This document shows positions 1 through 7,948 of a stretch of DNA of 64,000 nucleotides, piece after piece. Position numbers and translations under genes: made by a program. Under the pieces are notes generated by a model. The model was given only the letters and a program-made list of their open reading frames with translations. It searched no databases and had not been told where the DNA came from. The stretch comes from Asanoa hainanensis (GTDB taxonomy: Bacteria > Actinomycetota > Actinomycetes > Mycobacteriales > Micromonosporaceae): assembly GCF_900188485.1 (NCBI RefSeq), contig NZ_FZPH01000022.1, positions 1 through 64,000 of the forward strand, read 5' to 3'. Each line of letters starts with the position of its first letter. The stretch's first letter is position 1.

Positions 1-314
1 AAACGCACCCTGATCCGGCTCGCGAAACTACGCTGGCGCGTCGAACACGACTACCGCGAAGTCAAAACCGGACTCGGCCTGGACCACTACGAAGGCCGTG
101 TCTGGCAAGGCTGGCACCACCACACCACCCTCGTCTCCGCCGCTCACGCGTTCCTGACCCTGCAACGCCTGAACCCAAAAACCCGTGCGCCGGAATGACT
201 CTCTACGCCGTACTCCGACGCCTGCAACACCTGCTCGCCCGCCTCATCGGCACCTGCCCCACCTGCCAAACCCACTTCCCGCAACGCCGCCACCGTCCAG
301 GACGCGGACCATGA
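1..314 (+). pseudogene. 3' end of an IS701-type DDE transposase, frame broken
   Basis: Frame 1 is open from the window edge to a TGA at 196-198 and encodes a 65-residue tail containing WRVEHDYREVKTGLGLDHYE and GWHHHTTLVSAAHAFLTLQR, the conserved C-terminal end of the DDE nuclease domain of IS701-type transposases. An ATG overlapping that stop (195-197, ATGA) opens a second frame to a TGA at 312-314. Its product (MTLYAVLRRLQHLL, then two CPTC-like cysteines) matches the segment that follows directly in many relatives. The frame switch is therefore either a decay frameshift or a programmed -1 event. The 5' part lies outside the window. The family call is from memory of the conserved motifs. Confidence 0.75.
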
Positions 315-325
315 CAAAGCCCTAC

Positions 326-493
326 TAGGGCGTGTCTCGTGGATCAGGGTGGTGCCCCGGCGAGGTCCAGGCGGCGTCCGGGCGTGCGCGGAGGTGGGTC
401 GGATACCGGTGTTGTATCCGGCCCGCCTCCGCGTGCGGTCGGTCGTCGTCTGGGCCCGGCGGGGTGCCGGCATGATCCACGAGACACGCCCTA
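326..493. mobile_element. 168-bp MITE-like palindromic element
   Basis: A perfect 21-bp inverted repeat, starting TAGGGCGTGTCTCGTGGATC at 326 and mirrored at 473-493, bounds a segment whose interior is also largely self-complementary (GGTGCCCCGGC near 350 against GCCCGGCGGGGTGCC near 453). TA lies at both outer edges, fitting a TA or YTAR target as used by IS630- and IS5-type elements. There is no room for a transposase, so it would be a non-autonomous element moved in trans. It lies 11 bp after the transposase remnant, whose family (IS701) would not be expected to mobilise it. Its right end forms the stop codon of the next gene. Confidence 0.8.
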
Positions 494-880
494 ACGACGG
501 CGGTCGGAGCTGGGCCAGCCACCGGGCTGGTCCGGCACCGCGCTCGGGAAGTGCACGACGTTGTCAGCGTCGTCGTCGTCCTGATGCGCCGCGAACGCGG
601 TGTTCCAGGAAATCTCCACGAGCATTTTTCGAAACTCGGCATGCCGGTCGGCGGCATTCGCCTGCAACGCCATCCGAATCGCCAGGCACATGCCGACCAG
701 CGTGGTGGTAATCGCACCGGCCGCGGCGAACACGTGCCATCCCGTCACCTGGCCGCCCTGTATGGCGAGGACGAGCAGCCAGATCCAGAAGGCGAGCGCG
801 AATATCGCAGCCTTCACGACGAAGAACAGGCTTATCGCGCCTGGTCGATTGGGAACCGGGCGGTCTTCTGGTGGGGCCAT
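491..880 (-). CDS. Small two-helix membrane protein, C-terminus ending in the MITE
   Basis: A 129-residue protein of no family I recognise. After a charged, Pro-rich N-terminus come two hydrophobic segments (about residues 17-40 and 48-72: ISLFFVVKAAIFALAFWIWL and FAAAGAITTTLVGMCLAIRM), then a soluble acidic tail with four consecutive Asp. The ATG at 880 was chosen because it follows a GACGGGA-like ribosome site and starts just before the hydrophobic region; upstream extension gives only Arg-rich sequence. The TAG stop (493-491) lies inside the terminal repeat of the MITE, so the native C-terminus was probably changed by that insertion. Confidence 0.6.
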   Translation of the reverse strand: MAPPEDRPVPNRPGAISLFFVVKAAIFALAFWIWLLVLAIQGGQVTGWHVFAAAGAITTTLVGMCLAIRMALQANAADRHAEFRKMLVEISWNTAFAAHQDDDDADNVVHFPSAVPDQPGGWPSSDRRR

Positions 881-1226
881 AGTCGCATCCCGTCGTTCTC
901 CACTCTCGGGGCGTGAGCATAGACGACCGGTAACGGTCTGGTAAGTCACTGAAGTGGGCACACGCCGGTGGTGTGGTGTCCCGCCGACCCCCCGCCGGCG
1001 GGACACCACACCAACACCACGGACTGCGCGCCCATGGCCACAGCGCGGACCGTGCGCGGCTCGACACTGTGGGGAGGGTCCCGCGCACGGGTCCGAGTAA
1101 GACCTGTGGGGACTCTAGTGCAGTCCCACGGATGGGACTAGTCGGCCGAACGGCCCGTTGCAATCTGAGCCGCACGGGTTACCCTTTCCGGTGACGATTC
1201 ACTACCGCGGGGAGGGCGACCGGCCG
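881..1226. other. Intergenic region with a large inverted repeat
   Basis: No convincing gene. It separates two divergent genes. An 18-bp perfect inverted repeat (969-986 and 996-1013, 9-nt loop, arm GGTGTGGTGTCCCGCCG) could form a very stable hairpin without a following T run. A second, shorter dyad AGTCCCA/TGGGACT lies at 1122-1139, about 90 bp before the XRE gene, and is a candidate operator. Which gene either dyad serves cannot be read from the sequence. Confidence 0.5.
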
Positions 1227-1634
1227 ATGGCCACTGACGATTCGCCGCAGGCTGCGTTCGCGCGCTTCGTCAGGCGGGCCGTCGACGATGCCAAGAACGC
1301 CCGTGGATGGACGGTCAACGACCTGGCGTCCGAAACCGGAGTTGGTCGATCGACGCTTTTCCGCTGGCTGGCCGGCGACTGGCACGACTATCCCGAGCTC
1401 GCGAAGGTGCAAAACTTCTGCGCCGCCCTCGACGTGCCGGTTTCGGCCGCTTTCCGGGCCCTGAACATGCCCGGCCGCACCCCCGGCGTGACCGCCCGGC
1501 CGAGCCGCGTCGACAAAGACCTCCAGGTCATTCTCGACCGGCTCACCGACCCGACGGTCTCCGCGGCCGAGAAGCGGCACATCCGCGAAGCGCTGCGCCG
1601 CCTGGCCACCCGGCCGATCCGCAAGACCGCCTAG
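1227..1634 (+). CDS. XRE-family helix-turn-helix regulator
   Basis: A 135-residue DNA-binding protein. Residues about 10-70 form a Cro/C1-type HTH: WTVNDLASETGVGRSTLFRW holds the two helices, followed by LAGDWHDYPELAKVQNFCAA. The C-terminal third (DRLTDPTVSAAEKRHIREAL) looks helical and may dimerise. The ATG at 1227 has a GGGGAGGG ribosome site 12 nt upstream; starts further upstream would add non-conserved sequence. It converges on the copper-related gene, sharing the four bases CTAG (1631-1634) for both stops. Target genes are unknown. Confidence 0.8.
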   Translation: MATDDSPQAAFARFVRRAVDDAKNARGWTVNDLASETGVGRSTLFRWLAGDWHDYPELAKVQNFCAALDVPVSAAFRALNMPGRTPGVTARPSRVDKDLQVILDRLTDPTVSAAEKRHIREALRRLATRPIRKTA

Positions 1635-2617
1635 TCGACCCGCACCGTGAACTCCGCGGTGTGCACCTGGCCGGCCACCTGGAAGTCGAAGAACGCCCGG
1701 TAGGTGCCGGGGCTCGGCGCGGCCAGCCAGAACTTCACGGTGCCCGGCGTGCGCTGCTCGTCTGGGTGCACGTGCAGATAGCCCACGTCTCCCTGGCGGA
1801 GCACCACCAGATGCCCGTACGAGCCGAGATAGGGCTCGAGGTCGGTGACCGGCTTGCCGTCGCGGGACACCTGGAACTGCAGCGGCTGGGTGGCGCCGAC
1901 GGTCGGCGTGCCCTCGTAGGTCACGGTGAACCCGCCGGCGGTGGCCTGGCGGGCCGGCGCGGGCAGCGGCTTGGGCGCGTAGTCGCCGGCCACCACCAGG
2001 TCGGTGCCGAGGGTCGCGGCGATCTGCGCACCGGCCGAGTCGACCAGCGTGAAGTCGGCGAACGCCCGCCAGAGCCCGGGCTGGCCCAGCGTCAGCGGGA
2101 TGCTCCACGTGCCGTCGGGGGCCATCGTCGGGTGCAGGTGCTGGTAGCCGGACAGGTCACGGCGGGCCACCACCAGGTGCAGCTGCTTCTCGTGCACGAC
2201 CGCGAACTGCTTGACCGGCTGCCTATCCGGCCCGCGCACGCTGAACCGGAAGTCGACTGGCTTGCCCGCCGCGAAGTCGGTGCCCTCGGGAACCAGCGTG
2301 TAGCCGCTGCCGCTCAGGCTCAGCCCACCGAGCTCGGCGCCGGCGGTCGCGGTCATCCCGCTGCTGCCGTGGTCGTGCTCGGCGGTGCCGGGCGCGTGGG
2401 CGTGGTTAGTCGCTCCGGCGGACGGCATCACCATGCCGGCGGCCGCCGAAGCCCCGTCGGCGGGCTTCTCGCCGCCGGTCAGCTTGCCCAGCCCGAACCC
2501 GCCGACCAGCGCGAAGACGAGCCCGGCGACGAACAGGCCCAGCCGCAGACCGGACCGGTCGGGTCCGTCGGTGGCGGGAGGGGTGACGCGGGTCTTGGTG
2601 CCAGCGGCCTCAGGCAT
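1631..2617 (-). CDS. Membrane-anchored HxH-rich protein of the copper module
   Basis: A 328-residue protein with a short cytoplasmic N-terminus, one membrane helix at about residues 25-47 (LGLFVAGLVFALVGGFGLGK) and a large extracytoplasmic part. A His/Met-rich stretch (residues about 60-90: MVMPSAGATNHAHAPGTAEH) looks like a metal-binding tail, and two later His clusters (YQHLHP and GYLHVHPD) sit in beta-rich domains. It is the third gene behind CsoR and CopZ; its ATG overlaps the copZ stop by 8 nt, so the genes are probably translationally coupled. A role in periplasmic copper binding or export is inferred from His content and context; no enzyme motif is visible. Confidence 0.75.
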   Translation of the reverse strand: MPEAAGTKTRVTPPATDGPDRSGLRLGLFVAGLVFALVGGFGLGKLTGGEKPADGASAAAGMVMPSAGATNHAHAPGTAEHDHGSSGMTATAGAELGGLSLSGSGYTLVPEGTDFAAGKPVDFRFSVRGPDRQPVKQFAVVHEKQLHLVVARRDLSGYQHLHPTMAPDGTWSIPLTLGQPGLWRAFADFTLVDSAGAQIAATLGTDLVVAGDYAPKPLPAPARQATAGGFTVTYEGTPTVGATQPLQFQVSRDGKPVTDLEPYLGSYGHLVVLRQGDVGYLHVHPDEQRTPGTVKFWLAAPSPGTYRAFFDFQVAGQVHTAEFTVRVD

Positions 2618-2825
2618 CGGCGGCGGCGAGCTCGTAACCGGCCTCGTCGACCGCGGCCCGCACGTCGCCCAGCGCCAGCGGCGCCTCACTGGTCACCGCG
2701 ACCGCGCCGTTGGCCAGGTCGATCCGCACGTCGGTGACACCCGGCAGGGCGCTGATCTCGCTGGTCACCGCGCTCACGCAGTGGGCGCAGGTCATGCCGG
2801 TGACGGTGTAGGTCGCGGTGGACAT
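2610..2825 (-). CDS. copZ: CopZ-type heavy-metal-associated chaperone
   Basis: A 71-residue single HMA domain with the metal site GMTCAHC at residues 10-16 and the usual hydrophobic pattern of the beta-alpha-beta-beta-alpha-beta fold. Such proteins carry Cu(I) in the cytoplasm between CsoR, P-type ATPases and storage proteins. A GGAGG site lies 10 nt before the ATG. It sits between csoR and the His-rich membrane protein on the same strand, so it is probably induced by copper through CsoR. No CopA ATPase is found in this window, so export must be encoded elsewhere. Confidence 0.9.
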   Translation of the reverse strand: MSTATYTVTGMTCAHCVSAVTSEISALPGVTDVRIDLANGAVAVTSEAPLALGDVRAAVDEAGYELAAADA

Positions 2826-2848
2826 CTCGGGGTTACCTCCGGACGGGA

Positions 2849-3148
2849 TCAGGAACGGACGAGCCGGGCGATGGCGTCGGTCGCCTCTTTGACCTTGGCG
2901 GACGGGTCGGTGCCGTTCTCGGCGGCCTCCATCACGCAGTGCGCGATGTGCCCCTCCAGCAGGCCGACGGCGACGGCCTGGAGCGCCTTGGTCGCCGCGG
3001 AGATCTGGGTGAGGACGTCGATGCAGTAGGTGTCCTCTTCGACCATCCGGTGCACGCCACGGACCTGCCCCTCGATCCGCTTCAGGCGACCGAGCAGGGC
3101 CTGCTTGTCGGCGGCGTACCAGTACGGGCCTTGGTCCTCGGCGGTCAT
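2849..3148 (-). CDS. csoR: CsoR copper-sensing repressor
   Basis: A 99-residue all-helical DUF156 protein. The Cu(I) ligands of the CsoR class are present: Cys in EDTYCIDV (about residue 42), then His and Cys in EGHIAHCV (about residues 67 and 71). The DNA-contacting N-terminal helix LLGRLKRIEGQVRGVHRMVE is typical. Without copper it should repress its own operon (csoR, copZ and the HxH protein) by binding the operator immediately upstream; Cu(I) releases it. Family and ligand set are clear; metal choice is inferred from ligands plus the CopZ partner. Confidence 0.93.
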   Translation of the reverse strand: MTAEDQGPYWYAADKQALLGRLKRIEGQVRGVHRMVEEDTYCIDVLTQISAATKALQAVAVGLLEGHIAHCVMEAAENGTDPSAKVKEATDAIARLVRS

Positions 3149-3155
3149 GCGCTCG

Positions 3156-3175
3156 AATATACCCCCCGGGCGTAT
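3156..3175. promoter_or_regulatory. CsoR-type operator
   Basis: The sequence AATATACCCCCCGGGCGTAT lies 8 bp upstream of the csoR ATG. It matches the pattern known for CsoR sites: an AT-flanked, G/C-tract pseudo-palindrome of the form TATACCC-n-GGGTAT. Its place explains autoregulation. It also lies about 60 bp before the divergent NlpC/P60 gene, whose promoter may overlap it. Confidence 0.75.
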
Positions 3176-3236
3176 CCATGCCTAGTCCGCTATGCCCGCA
3201 TCGTGGCTTCTGCCCGGCACGGCTCGTTAACCGACC

Positions 3237-4205
3237 GTGCCGATCATCACACTAGGCGCACGCCGCACGCTTACCGCGGCCGCCGCATTGCTGGCTCTGC
3301 TCGCCGCGCTGGCCGCGCCGGCCGCCGCCGAGCCGTCCGCCGCCGAGGTCGAAAAGCGTCTCAAGAAGGCCGCGCACCAGCTCGAGGTGGTCATCGAGCA
3401 GTACAACGAGCTGCGACTGGAGGTCAAGCGCGGTCGGGTCGAGGCGGACCGGCTGCAGGCCCGGATCGCGCCGTTGGAGGCCGTCGCCGAGGCCCGCAGC
3501 GCGGAGGTCGGCACGATGGCCGCGGCCGCGTACCGGACCGGACGCGCGGCCGGCGTCATCGGGCTCCTGCACTCGGGCTCACCGCAGGCGCTCGGCGAGC
3601 GGCTCGCGATGCTGGAGGCGCTCGGCAACCAGCGCGGACGGGCGATCGAGGCGCTCACCGCGGCCAACGACAACGTGGCCGCCGCGCAGGAGAGCCTGTC
3701 CGCGCTCGCCGCCAAGGAGAAGCTGCAGGGCGCGAAGCTGCTGGCCAAGAAGCGGCACATCGAGGGCGAGATCGCCCGGCTCGACGCGCTGCGCTTCGAC
3801 CTCGGCATCCCGGACGCGGAGCCGATCTTCGTCGACCCGCCGCCGCTGCCGCCGGGCGCCGCGAGCGCCGCGGTGCGGTTCGCCTACGCGCAGCTCGGCA
3901 AGCCGTACCAGTGGGGCGCCTCGGGTCCCGGCGGCTACGACTGCTCCGGGCTCACGGCCGCGGCCTGGCAGGCCGCCGGCGTCAGCCTGCCGCACAACGC
4001 GCGAGCCCAGTACGGCGCGGTCAACCACGTCAGCCGGGGCCAGCTCCGCCCGGGCGACCTGGTCTTCTACTACGGCAACATCCAGCACGTCGGCATGTAC
4101 GTCGGCGGCGGGCGGATCATCCACGCGCCGCAAACGGGCGAGCGGATCAGATTCGACCGGGTCGACTACCAACCGGTCCACGGGTACGGGCGACCGCGGC
4201 GTTAA
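3237..4205 (+). CDS. Secreted NlpC/P60 peptidoglycan hydrolase
   Basis: A 322-residue cell-wall endopeptidase. A signal peptide (LTAAAALLALLAALAAPAAA, ending about residue 31) is followed by a long coiled coil (about 35-195) and a C-terminal NlpC/P60 domain with Cys in GYDCSGL, His in IQHVGMYVGG and a third polar residue near IIHAPQ. It should cleave the peptide stems of peptidoglycan, with the coiled coil acting as regulator as in RipA-type enzymes. The GTG at 3237 has no clear ribosome site, so the start is less sure. The stop overlaps the RecQ stop (TTAA, 4202-4205). Confidence 0.88.
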   Translation: MPIITLGARRTLTAAAALLALLAALAAPAAAEPSAAEVEKRLKKAAHQLEVVIEQYNELRLEVKRGRVEADRLQARIAPLEAVAEARSAEVGTMAAAAYRTGRAAGVIGLLHSGSPQALGERLAMLEALGNQRGRAIEALTAANDNVAAAQESLSALAAKEKLQGAKLLAKKRHIEGEIARLDALRFDLGIPDAEPIFVDPPPLPPGAASAAVRFAYAQLGKPYQWGASGPGGYDCSGLTAAAWQAAGVSLPHNARAQYGAVNHVSRGQLRPGDLVFYYGNIQHVGMYVGGGRIIHAPQTGERIRFDRVDYQPVHGYGRPRR

Positions 4206-6298
4206 CCATTGAGGCCGAGCGCCAGTGGCAGCACCGCCGGCGCTCCGGCCTGACGCAGTTCCCGCGCGACGATCGTCATCGTCCAGCCCGAGTCCACCAG
4301 GTCGTCGACGAGCAGCACGGGGCCGCCCACTCCGGACAGTGCGGCGGCCAGGTCCGGTGGGAGCTCGAAGGTGCCGTGCAGTGCGCGTACCCGCTGCGCG
4401 CTGTTGCCCCGGGCACCGCCACCCGACGGCGGTGCCTGCGGGCCGGGCTGGACCATGCCGAGCAGCGGCAGCCGGCCGATCTCGGCGATCCGGGCCGCCA
4501 GCGACGCGACCAGCGACGGGCGGCGGCGGGACGCGATGCCGACCACCGCGACCGGTCGCACCGGCCACGGGTCGGCGCCGCGTGACCAGTCCTTGAGCAC
4601 CTCGACCACCGCGCCGGTCACGTCGTCGGGCAGCGGACCGTCGGGAGACTCGGTGCCGAGCAGGTCGCGCAGCCGCCCGCCCCAGCCGAGGTCGGAGAGC
4701 CGGCCGACCGCCCGGCCGGGCGCCGCCTGGTCGTCCGGGCCGATCTTGCCGCGCACCTCGTCGAGCCCGGTCGGCCACAGCTTCTTCGGCGCGATGGTGA
4801 CCCCGGCCTGGCCCAGGAACGCGTGCGCGGCGGCCAGCGCCGGTGCCGACACCTCGGCCGTGACGAACGGCCCGGTGCAGCGGTCGCAGCGCCCGCACGG
4901 CGCGGCGGCGGGGTCGTCCAGGCTGCGGCGCAGGAACTCCATCCGGCAGCCGTCGGTCGTGACGTAGTCCCGCATGCTCTGCTGCTCGTCGGCGCGGGTG
5001 GCGGCGACGCGACGCAGCCGCGCGGTGTCGTAGACCCAGGGCTCGCCGGTGGCCACCCAGCCGCCGCGGACCCGGCGCACCGCACCGTCGACGTCGAGCA
5101 CCTTGAGCATCATCTCGAGGCGGGTCCGGCGCAGGTCGACCATCGGCTCCAGCGCCTGGGTCGACAGCGGGCGCCCGGCCGCCTCCAGCGCGTGCAGCAC
5201 GTCGCGGACCTGCTGCTCCGGCGGGAACGCCAGGGAGGCGAAGTAGCGCCAGATCGCCGCGTCCTCGCGGCCGGGCAGCAGCAGCACGTCAGCGTTGCGC
5301 ACGGCGCGGCCGGCCCGGCCGACCTGCTGGTAGTACGCGATCGGCGAGGGCGGCGCCCCGAGGTGCACGACGAAGCCGAGGTCGGGCTTGTCGAAGCCCA
5401 TGCCCAGCGCGGAGGTGGCGATCAACGCCTTGAGCTTGTTGTCGAGCAGGTCCTGCTCGGCCTGCTGGCGGGCGGCGTCGTCGGCCTGACCGGAGTAGCT
5501 GGCGACGGCGTACCCCCGTTGGCGCAGGAACTCGGCGGTCTCGGTGGCCGCCGCCACGGTCAGCGTGTAGACGATGCCGGCGCCCGGCAGCGCGTCGAGC
5601 TGGTCGGCCAGCCAGGCCAGCCGCTCGGCCGGCGAGCCCAGCTCCAGGACCCCGAGGCGCAGGGAGTCGCGCTCCAGCGAGCCGCGCAGCACGAGCGCGT
5701 CGCCGAGCTGGTCGGCCACGTCGTCGGTGACCCGCTGGTTGGCGGTCGCGGTGGTGGCCAGCACCGGCGTGCCCGGCGGCAGCTCGGCCAGGAAGGTGCG
5801 CAGCCGCCGGTAGTCGGGCCGGAAGTCGTGGCCCCAGTCGGAGACGCAGTGCGCCTCGTCGACGACCAGCAGGCCGGTGGTCGAGGCCAGCTTGGGCAGC
5901 ACGTTGTCGCGGAAGTCGGGGTTGTTGAGCCGCTCGGGGCTGATCAACAGCACGTCGACCGCGCCCGCCGCGATGTCGGCGTGGATCGCGTCCCAGTCGT
6001 CGAGGTTCGCGGAGTTGATCGTGTGGGCCCGGATGCCGGCCCGCTCGGCCGCCTCGACCTGGTTGCGCATCAGCGCCAACAAGGGAGACACGATCACGGT
6101 CGGCCCGGTGGCACCGTCCGCTCGCAGCAGCGCGGTCGCCACGAAGTAGACCGCGGACTTGCCCCAGCCGGTGCGCTGCACGCAGAGCACCCGGCGCTTG
6201 TCCTCGACCAGCGCCGAGATGGCCGTCCACTGGTCGTCGCGCAGCTTCGCGTGGTCCCCCGCGAGCCGGCGCAGGATCTCTTCAGCCCGCTCCCTCAC
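4202..6298 (-). CDS. recQ: RecQ-family DNA helicase with C-terminal phosphoribosyltransferase domain
   Basis: A 698-residue ATP-dependent 3'-5' helicase fusion. Motif I is RTGWGKSAVYF, motif II VVDEAHCVSDWGHDFRPDY, motif VI QQVGRAGR; the RecQ zinc site is formed by Cys in DGCRMEF and PCGRCDRC. After about residue 540 the protein continues into a ComF/PRTase-like domain with the PRPP-loop signature LLVDDLVDSGWTMT. Such fusions occur in actinobacteria; why a base-salvage-type fold is joined to a helicase is not known to me. The HRDC domain of classical RecQ is not obvious. The GTG start (6298) has a weak ribosome site. Confidence 0.9.
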   Translation of the reverse strand: MRERAEEILRRLAGDHAKLRDDQWTAISALVEDKRRVLCVQRTGWGKSAVYFVATALLRADGATGPTVIVSPLLALMRNQVEAAERAGIRAHTINSANLDDWDAIHADIAAGAVDVLLISPERLNNPDFRDNVLPKLASTTGLLVVDEAHCVSDWGHDFRPDYRRLRTFLAELPPGTPVLATTATANQRVTDDVADQLGDALVLRGSLERDSLRLGVLELGSPAERLAWLADQLDALPGAGIVYTLTVAAATETAEFLRQRGYAVASYSGQADDAARQQAEQDLLDNKLKALIATSALGMGFDKPDLGFVVHLGAPPSPIAYYQQVGRAGRAVRNADVLLLPGREDAAIWRYFASLAFPPEQQVRDVLHALEAAGRPLSTQALEPMVDLRRTRLEMMLKVLDVDGAVRRVRGGWVATGEPWVYDTARLRRVAATRADEQQSMRDYVTTDGCRMEFLRRSLDDPAAAPCGRCDRCTGPFVTAEVSAPALAAAHAFLGQAGVTIAPKKLWPTGLDEVRGKIGPDDQAAPGRAVGRLSDLGWGGRLRDLLGTESPDGPLPDDVTGAVVEVLKDWSRGADPWPVRPVAVVGIASRRRPSLVASLAARIAEIGRLPLLGMVQPGPQAPPSGGGARGNSAQRVRALHGTFELPPDLAAALSGVGGPVLLVDDLVDSGWTMTIVARELRQAGAPAVLPLALGLNG

Positions 6299-6311
6299 CC
6301 GACATGTCTAC

Positions 6312-6339
6312 CAGGGAGGGCCCACGCGGGCCCTCCCTG
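6312..6339 (-). terminator. Stem-loop terminator after the AsnB-like gene
   Basis: A perfect 12-bp stem (CAGGGAGGGCCC, loop ACGC) lies 8 bp beyond the asnB stop codon and before the recQ start. It has no long T run, as is usual in very GC-rich genomes. Confidence 0.8.
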
Positions 6340-6346
6340 ACATCCG

Positions 6347-7939
6347 TCAGTACGGCGCGCGGGCGCCGGTGAACCAGCGCAACGCCCCCGCGAAGTCCCG
6401 GGCGTGCTCCAGCAGCGTGTAGTCCTGCCGCACGGCCGACTCGCGGATCGCCGCGTCCAGGTCGTTGCCGCACCTCGCCAACACGTGGTCGAAGTCCCGC
6501 CGGATCGGGTCGAGCAGGCCGTACCCGAACGCGTGGTGGGTCCGGGCGTACCTGGCCTTGTAGAGTCGGGCCCGCTCGTGCAGCCCCGACGAGTACGACA
6601 TCGGATTCTTCGGTCGTTGCCGGATGTAGTCGGGCAGGATGTCGGCGAACGCCTCCCGCACGATCCACTTCTCCTTGCCGTTGCGCATCTTCAGCGACAG
6701 CGGCATCCGCATGGCGAGCTCCACGAGGGCCAGGTCCAGGAACGGCACCCGCGCCTCGACACCCTGACCCATGCTGGTGCGGTCGACCCGCTGCAACTCC
6801 GTACGACAGAGATTGCGGATCTTGTGCAGGAACAGCCGGCGGGCCGCGGCCGGGCCGACCTCGTGATACATCGGGTACCCGCCGAACAGCTCGTCGGAGC
6901 CGTCGCCGGTGAGCACCACCTTGACGCCGGTCTCGTGCACCCGGCGGAACAGCGGCACCGACACCACCGCGTTGATGATGTCGCCGTACTCGGAGAGCTC
7001 GCCCATCCGGATCGCTTCCCGGATCTCGCCCATCCGGATATCCCGCGGCCGAAGCTCGACCACCTCGTGGTGCACACCGAGGTCCCGCGTGAGCCGCTTC
7101 GCGTAGTCGAGGTCCGGACTGCCCGGCGCCCCGACCGTGAAGGCGACGCAGTCCGGGTGCATCTCACGCACCTGGAGCAACGTCAGCGAGCTGTCGAGGC
7201 CGCCGGAGAGCACGACGCCGACGGTCAGGTCGGTGTCGACGCGCACCCGGATGCTGTCCTGCAGCGCGGCGCGGACCAGCTTCGCCGCCTCGTCCGGGTC
7301 CTCGATCGGCACCTGGTCCTCGCCGAGCCGGAGCAGGTCGACGTACGCGTTCAGCCGAGGCCCGGTGACCGGCGTGGCCCAGCCGTGGTGGCCGGGCGGC
7401 ACCTCGGTGACCCGGGCACCGACCGGCACCAGCGCCTTGACCTCCGACGCGATGTGGATCCGCCCGCCCCGGCGCGACCAGTAGAGCGGCTTGACGCCGA
7501 GCGGGTCACGGGCCAGGAACACCCGGCCGGTGGCCCGCTCGACGATCGCGAACGCGAACTCGCCGCGCAGCTTGGCGACCGCCGCCTCGCCCCACTCCAG
7601 GAAGGCCTCGAGCACGACCTCGGTGTCGCTCTCGCTGCGCAGCTCCCGCCCGGCGGCGATGAGCTCCGCCCGCAGCTCGCGGTAGTTGAAGACCTCGCCG
7701 TTGTAGCAGAGCACCCAGGCCTCGTCCGGCGAGACCCACGGCTGCGCCGCCCGGTCGCGGTCGACGATCCGCAGTCGCTGGGTGCCGGCGAGCAGTCCTG
7801 TCGCCGGCCCCCCGCCGATGGTCCGCAGGTCCGCCGGCAGCTCTTCCTGGACGTCACCGCGCGGCGTCAGGGATTCGAGCATCCGCCGGAAGAGCGCGGG
7901 GTCGGCATCGTTGCCGACGATGAGCGCGATACCGCACAA
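6347..7939 (-). CDS. asnB: AsnB-like glutamine-dependent amidotransferase
   Basis: A 530-residue class II glutaminase plus asparagine-synthetase domain protein. The start is TTG, not ATG: this places the catalytic Cys directly after the initiator (MCGIALIVG), as the Ntn-type glutaminase requires. GVKPLYWS and YNGEVFNYRELR belong to the glutaminase half; the ATP pyrophosphatase loop is VLSGGLDSSL and a second synthetase motif is LTGDGSDELFGGYP. It could make asparagine, or amidate or cyclise another substrate; both catalytic halves look intact. It starts 9 nt after the LAS-peptidase-like gene stop, so the two form an operon. Confidence 0.85.
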   Translation of the reverse strand: MCGIALIVGNDADPALFRRMLESLTPRGDVQEELPADLRTIGGGPATGLLAGTQRLRIVDRDRAAQPWVSPDEAWVLCYNGEVFNYRELRAELIAAGRELRSESDTEVVLEAFLEWGEAAVAKLRGEFAFAIVERATGRVFLARDPLGVKPLYWSRRGGRIHIASEVKALVPVGARVTEVPPGHHGWATPVTGPRLNAYVDLLRLGEDQVPIEDPDEAAKLVRAALQDSIRVRVDTDLTVGVVLSGGLDSSLTLLQVREMHPDCVAFTVGAPGSPDLDYAKRLTRDLGVHHEVVELRPRDIRMGEIREAIRMGELSEYGDIINAVVSVPLFRRVHETGVKVVLTGDGSDELFGGYPMYHEVGPAAARRLFLHKIRNLCRTELQRVDRTSMGQGVEARVPFLDLALVELAMRMPLSLKMRNGKEKWIVREAFADILPDYIRQRPKNPMSYSSGLHERARLYKARYARTHHAFGYGLLDPIRRDFDHVLARCGNDLDAAIRESAVRQDYTLLEHARDFAGALRWFTGARAPY

Positions 7940-7948
7940 AGTGTCGGG

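Noticed and set aside
3176-3236. c-di-AMP (ydaO) riboswitch before the NlpC/P60 hydrolase
   Set aside because: Only about 60 bp lie between operator and start codon, too short for that RNA, and no matching motif was seen.
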